A stretch of DNA of 64,000 bases. Origin: Niabella drilacis. GTDB lineage: Bacteria; Bacteroidota; Bacteroidia; Chitinophagales; Chitinophagaceae. The DNA lies in the NCBI RefSeq assembly GCF_900101395.1, contig NZ_FMZO01000013.1:62001-126000 (forward strand), written 5' to 3'. Position numbers and translations under genes: made by a program. The notes under the pieces were generated by a model. That model saw only the letters and a program-made list of their open reading frames with translations. It ran no database searches and had not been told where the DNA came from. How positions within the stretch are numbered: position 1 is the stretch's first letter; every line of letters starts with the position of its first letter. Below are positions 60,787 to 64,000 of the stretch, in pieces.

Positions 60787-61755
60787 TCACCCTTTTCCGC
60801 TTTTAATGGGCCCGATGTATCTTTTTGCAATGACGAGGTTGGAAAATTTGATATGATGGGAGGCCCCTTCGGGCGTGGTATCGTCGTAAAACTCGATCCA
60901 GATATAATTGAGATTTAATTTTTCATTGGTTCTCCAGCGAAATCCCTCAAAGGGCGGGCCTGTTTTGTCGTTCATCCAGGAATCGGCCAGCCACTTCCCG
61001 TTTGGAAAACCGGGGCCCCAATGCCCCACTACCGCGCCATCCTGCCAAACCTGCAGCTCCCCGTTTGATGCGGTTGCGGGGTGGTTGAGGCGGATCATCA
61101 GTTCCACGCACATCCATTGATCCCAGGGAATCTTTTTCGACTGCGGGCTGCCGTTTATCATATCATTGCCATAGCATTTGCCCCGGGCGCCTGCCCGCAT
61201 ATCGCCCCAGTAAAGATAGGTGTCCATATCATCCAGGGGGCCAACGGGTTCATAGGCTATGGAAATCCGCTGATCTCCAAGCGCGCAGGTACCGGCCCGG
61301 GGATTAGGATACCGGGTGGCGGGGCGATAGCCGCCGATCCAAACCGATTCATGGTGAATGTATCCTTTCGAACCGGAGGGGTATTTCACATAATACCTTA
61401 TGTAGAGGACACTATCGAACCCCGGGTCAAACATCCGGAATAAATGCCCTCCGTCGTTTTTTCCTCCCTGGTTGGTCATTTTAAGAGCAATGCAGCCTTT
61501 GGCCGGAACATCAACGCTATCCAGGCTCATTCCTCCGCTGTTGACAACATCGGTATACCGGGCCAGTATATTGGACATACCATCGCTGAATTTTTCTGCA
61601 TAAAGTACATCGGGATCCTGCTCAATACCCCTGTCATTAGGATATTGTGCCGCCAGGGAGCCGCCGGGGTAGTGCCGGGCAGGCCCGTGCGGCGGTTTGA
61701 AGCCGGCAATAGCGGCCAGGACCACCAGGGTGCAGGTAAGTTGTTTCACTGTCAT
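60787..61755 (-). CDS. Secreted jelly-roll-like protein, possibly a polysaccharide lyase
   Basis: 322 residues with signal peptide (MTVKQLTCTLVVLAAIAGF). The mature part reads as a beta-sandwich: LYIRYYVKYPSG, HHESVWIGGYRPATRYPNP, WDQWMCVELMIRLN, GELQVWQDGAVVGHWGPGF, LNLNYIWIEFYDD. This is the style of concanavalin-like lectins and of polysaccharide lyase families such as PL14, but no catalytic set is certain. It stands alone, facing away from the metallophosphoesterase. Confidence 0.6.
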   Translation of the reverse strand: MTVKQLTCTLVVLAAIAGFKPPHGPARHYPGGSLAAQYPNDRGIEQDPDVLYAEKFSDGMSNILARYTDVVNSGGMSLDSVDVPAKGCIALKMTNQGGKNDGGHLFRMFDPGFDSVLYIRYYVKYPSGSKGYIHHESVWIGGYRPATRYPNPRAGTCALGDQRISIAYEPVGPLDDMDTYLYWGDMRAGARGKCYGNDMINGSPQSKKIPWDQWMCVELMIRLNHPATASNGELQVWQDGAVVGHWGPGFPNGKWLADSWMNDKTGPPFEGFRWRTNEKLNLNYIWIEFYDDTTPEGASHHIKFSNLVIAKRYIGPIKSGKG

Positions 61756-62230
61756 AAATAGGGATAGAACGTTCCGACGGAGTTCGGTACCCGGTCTGCT
61801 AAATATACATAAAATTCAGGGGTTGATGATAAAGCAAAACAGCAGCTTGAAGATAAGCGTTTTCGTTCCTGCCGTAATTTTTAAGCCGGGTCCGTAACGG
61901 GCTCCCGCAGCTAACCATCATCCGCTTGCAGGTGGGCGCTGTCTTTAAAATACGTCTTGTTTTCTTCTTCTGCAAAAGCTGATCTGCCTCCTAACACTTT
62001 GTTTTAAAAAGTTTTATGTATATTAGCGATGGATTTAAACCTCTGACCGGAATGATTGTTGCCAATTGCCGCCTGAATGAGACGATGTGCTTAGGGAGCC
62101 TCTTTACTGTAGTTGCCTGTTCAACCCCTTTAAAAAATGTTCAAAAAACAATCTTTTTAGCGGATGGTCAATGTTGTTTGAATATTGATGTGCGGAACAT
62201 TTATTTTAAAACCCTCAAAAATAAACCACA
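61756..62230. other. Intergenic region between divergent genes
   Basis: 475 bp. It must hold the promoters of the lyase-like gene (minus) and the metallophosphoesterase (plus). I see no strong consensus box, terminator or gene. Confidence 0.35.
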
Positions 62231-64000
62231 ATGTCTTCAAGCTTTCAAAATCCCAGGAACCCTCTTGCCGCCTTATGGGCCTCCGCCACCGAATCGTACC
62301 TGCGCAGGCAACATCCCGATCTCAGCATCCGGGAGATCCGGCAACTGCCCTTCATGCAGGGCGTATTTGAACACCTGGACCAGTTGAAACAAAAAAAACG
62401 GGTGCCAAAACCACCGGACCAGGCAGCTGCAAAAGAAACGGGCAATGCGCTGAGTATCGCCCGGGCGGCGTATTATTCCCAGGCGTTCTTTGATGTTGCA
62501 GTAACCGGTGCTGCGTACAAAGAAAATTCCCGGGATGAAATATATGAGCTGTATATAGCGGGTCTGGAACTCTGTCATAGTGTGGACAATACCGTAGATT
62601 TTAGTACCGATGACTTGATCGGTTTTGCATTGTGCGTGCTGGTATATATCTGGATGCTGGGTGGCCCGGAAAATTTGAGCAGGCTCGAAGAAGCCCTGCT
62701 CAACAGCCTTCTGAACTCGTCCAAACTAACACAGGAGCAGCGGGATAAGGTCCAGGCTTTCTGGGATCAGCCTCACTACGGCCTTACCGAAATGCAGTAC
62801 CGGGATGCAGGGGACTCCGCCTATAAAAATTATGGCGTTATCAACTGGCGGATCCCGGATAATGCACAGATCGTGATGATCGGGGACTGGGGCACTTCGA
62901 TGGACGATGCCCGGGAGTTTTTAAAAGCCCTCTGGAAACAAGCCTACCGGCAATACCCGGGGCGCAAGATCGTTTTCCTGCACCTCGGCGATATCTACTA
63001 TTGCGGATTACCCTATGAATGTTATTATAACTTCCAGGATGTATTTGCCCGGGTGAGTGCGGAGCTGCAGCAGGACCGGGATATCGATCCCAATAAATTT
63101 GATCCGCACCCTCCCATCTTTACCATACCCGGCAATCATGAATACTATTCCTATGGGTATGGATATTTCGAGTTACTCGATAATTTAAAACAGGGGCAAC
63201 AATGCAGTTTCTTTTGCCTGCGTACCGAAAACAATCACTGGCAGTTCCTGGGTATGGACACCGGCCAGGCCGATGGAAACGGACTGCTGTCCTTCCTGCA
63301 AAGTTTTAGCGATTTTGTAAAAAGCACGGTCCTGGACAAATTACCCCACTGGAACTGGGTTACCTGGGTTTCCAACCTGGTAGTAACCACCTACGAAGAT
63401 TTTGTGGGGCCTTTTGAACCCGAATTGCGCAATAATGAACTCAAATGGATCAAGGACCGGTTAAACGAATTCGGCGGCAAGACGATCATGCTCTCGCATC
63501 ACCAGCTGTTTTCCCGCAAGGCGATGATCGATCACAAATCCCCGCAATACCAGAATACCTGGCTGGATGCTCATTTTAGTCCCTACTTTAAAGACCAGAT
63601 TGCCGCCTGGTACTGGGGGCACGAACATGCTTTTGCCGTGTACTACGATGGCCTGCTGGGGTTGAATAAAGGGCGCCTGCTGGGCAGCAGCAGCTACGAG
63701 GTAACGGACAAAGCAGACGATCCCTATGAAAAAAATTATCCCATGGTGGCGTTTGCTCCCAATATGAATGAGCATCTTGTTGACCAAACAGGTAGTGATG
63801 AAAAGAAAAAACTGTATTCCCATGTGGGGGCCATTATGTCGTTAAAAGATACGGAGATCGACGTAAAGTACTACCAGTTCCCGGCATGGTCACAGCTGGT
63901 TGAAATGCCTGCCAATGCGCAATTGAAGGAAATTCCGCAGGTGGCCGAAACCATTAAACCGGCTCCGTTTATGAACCTTAAACCCTACTGGATAGGAAAT
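62231..64000 (+). CDS. Calcineurin-like metallophosphoesterase, 3' end outside the window
   Basis: 590 residues visible from ATG 62231, no stop reached. A helical N-terminal domain (about 1-210) precedes the phosphoesterase fold, whose metal ligands appear in order: GDWGT (about 218), HLGDIYYC, IPGNHEYYS, LSHHQLFS and WGHEHAF. No signal peptide is seen, so it is probably cytoplasmic. The substrate could be a nucleotide, a phosphoprotein or a phospholipid; the long helical lead is unusual. Confidence 0.85.
   Translation, partial: MSSSFQNPRNPLAALWASATESYLRRQHPDLSIREIRQLPFMQGVFEHLDQLKQKKRVPKPPDQAAAKETGNALSIARAAYYSQAFFDVAVTGAAYKENSRDEIYELYIAGLELCHSVDNTVDFSTDDLIGFALCVLVYIWMLGGPENLSRLEEALLNSLLNSSKLTQEQRDKVQAFWDQPHYGLTEMQYRDAGDSAYKNYGVINWRIPDNAQIVMIGDWGTSMDDAREFLKALWKQAYRQYPGRKIVFLHLGDIYYCGLPYECYYNFQDVFARVSAELQQDRDIDPNKFDPHPPIFTIPGNHEYYSYGYGYFELLDNLKQGQQCSFFCLRTENNHWQFLGMDTGQADGNGLLSFLQSFSDFVKSTVLDKLPHWNWVTWVSNLVVTTYEDFVGPFEPELRNNELKWIKDRLNEFGGKTIMLSHHQLFSRKAMIDHKSPQYQNTWLDAHFSPYFKDQIAAWYWGHEHAFAVYYDGLLGLNKGRLLGSSSYEVTDKADDPYEKNYPMVAFAPNMNEHLVDQTGSDEKKKLYSHVGAIMSLKDTEIDVKYYQFPAWSQLVEMPANAQLKEIPQVAETIKPAPFMNLKPYWIGN

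Overview
This looks like a chromosomal window from a Bacteroidetes bacterium, most likely of the Chitinophagaceae type (Niabella/Niastella-like); the genus is inferred. The evidence is SusC/SusD pairs, TonB receptors with carboxypeptidase-regulatory-like N-domains, FecI/FecR signalling, few Shine-Dalgarno sites, and two good matches to the Bacteroidetes promoter pattern TTTG-N19/20-TAnnTTTG (12242-12272 before tRNA-Asn and 24691-24722 before a regulator gene).

Layout. 1-2130: the end of a secreted GHL10-type glycoside hydrolase gene, and a divergent MarR regulator/aldo-keto reductase pair. 2223-12178: an iron or xenosiderophore acquisition operon (sigma factor, FecR-like protein, two DUF4374-type lipoproteins, TonB receptor, PepSY membrane protein, second outer-membrane barrel), arranged like the XusABC system of Bacteroides. 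12308-12381: tRNA-Asn(GTT).

12338-37500: two genomic islands inserted in tandem at the 3' end of that tRNA. Island 1 (12338-18115, 5.8 kb) carries an excisionase-like gene, a replication-initiator-like gene, an elaborate 88-nt inverted-repeat structure, two envelope proteins and its own integrase. Island 2 (18071-37500, 19.4 kb) is a conflict/defence island. It holds a second integrase and excisionase-like gene, a beta-propeller protein, a ubiquitin-like conjugation operon (tandem Ubl, E2-like, E1-like, zinc protein DUF6527), an XRE/ImmA pair, an operon of a small protein, a HELGH zincin and a dCTP deaminase, a structured RNA-like region before a HEPN gene cluster, an AbiE toxin-antitoxin pair, a TOTE-type primase-helicase and a Fic protein. 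The 21-28.5 kb part is clearly more AT-rich than the flanks and contains gene remnants.

37501-64000: core-like DNA again. A sigma factor/membrane protein cluster comes first. A polysaccharide utilisation locus follows (39869-56011: SusC, SusD, FAD oxidoreductase, sodium symporter, GH39-like protein, a 986-aa unknown, two SGNH esterases, a truncated GH29 fucosidase), then a LacI regulator fused to a transposase-like zinc ribbon. The window ends with a quinol-dependent nitric oxide reductase, a secreted jelly-roll-like protein and a metallophosphoesterase that runs off the edge.

The best candidates for an undescribed system are the zincin + dCTP deaminase + 103-aa operon (25987-28096), the split ubiquitin-like operon (22170-24357), and two structured elements with no assigned role (14927-15014 and 29044-29214). 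All functions are read from sequence motifs alone; no searches were run.
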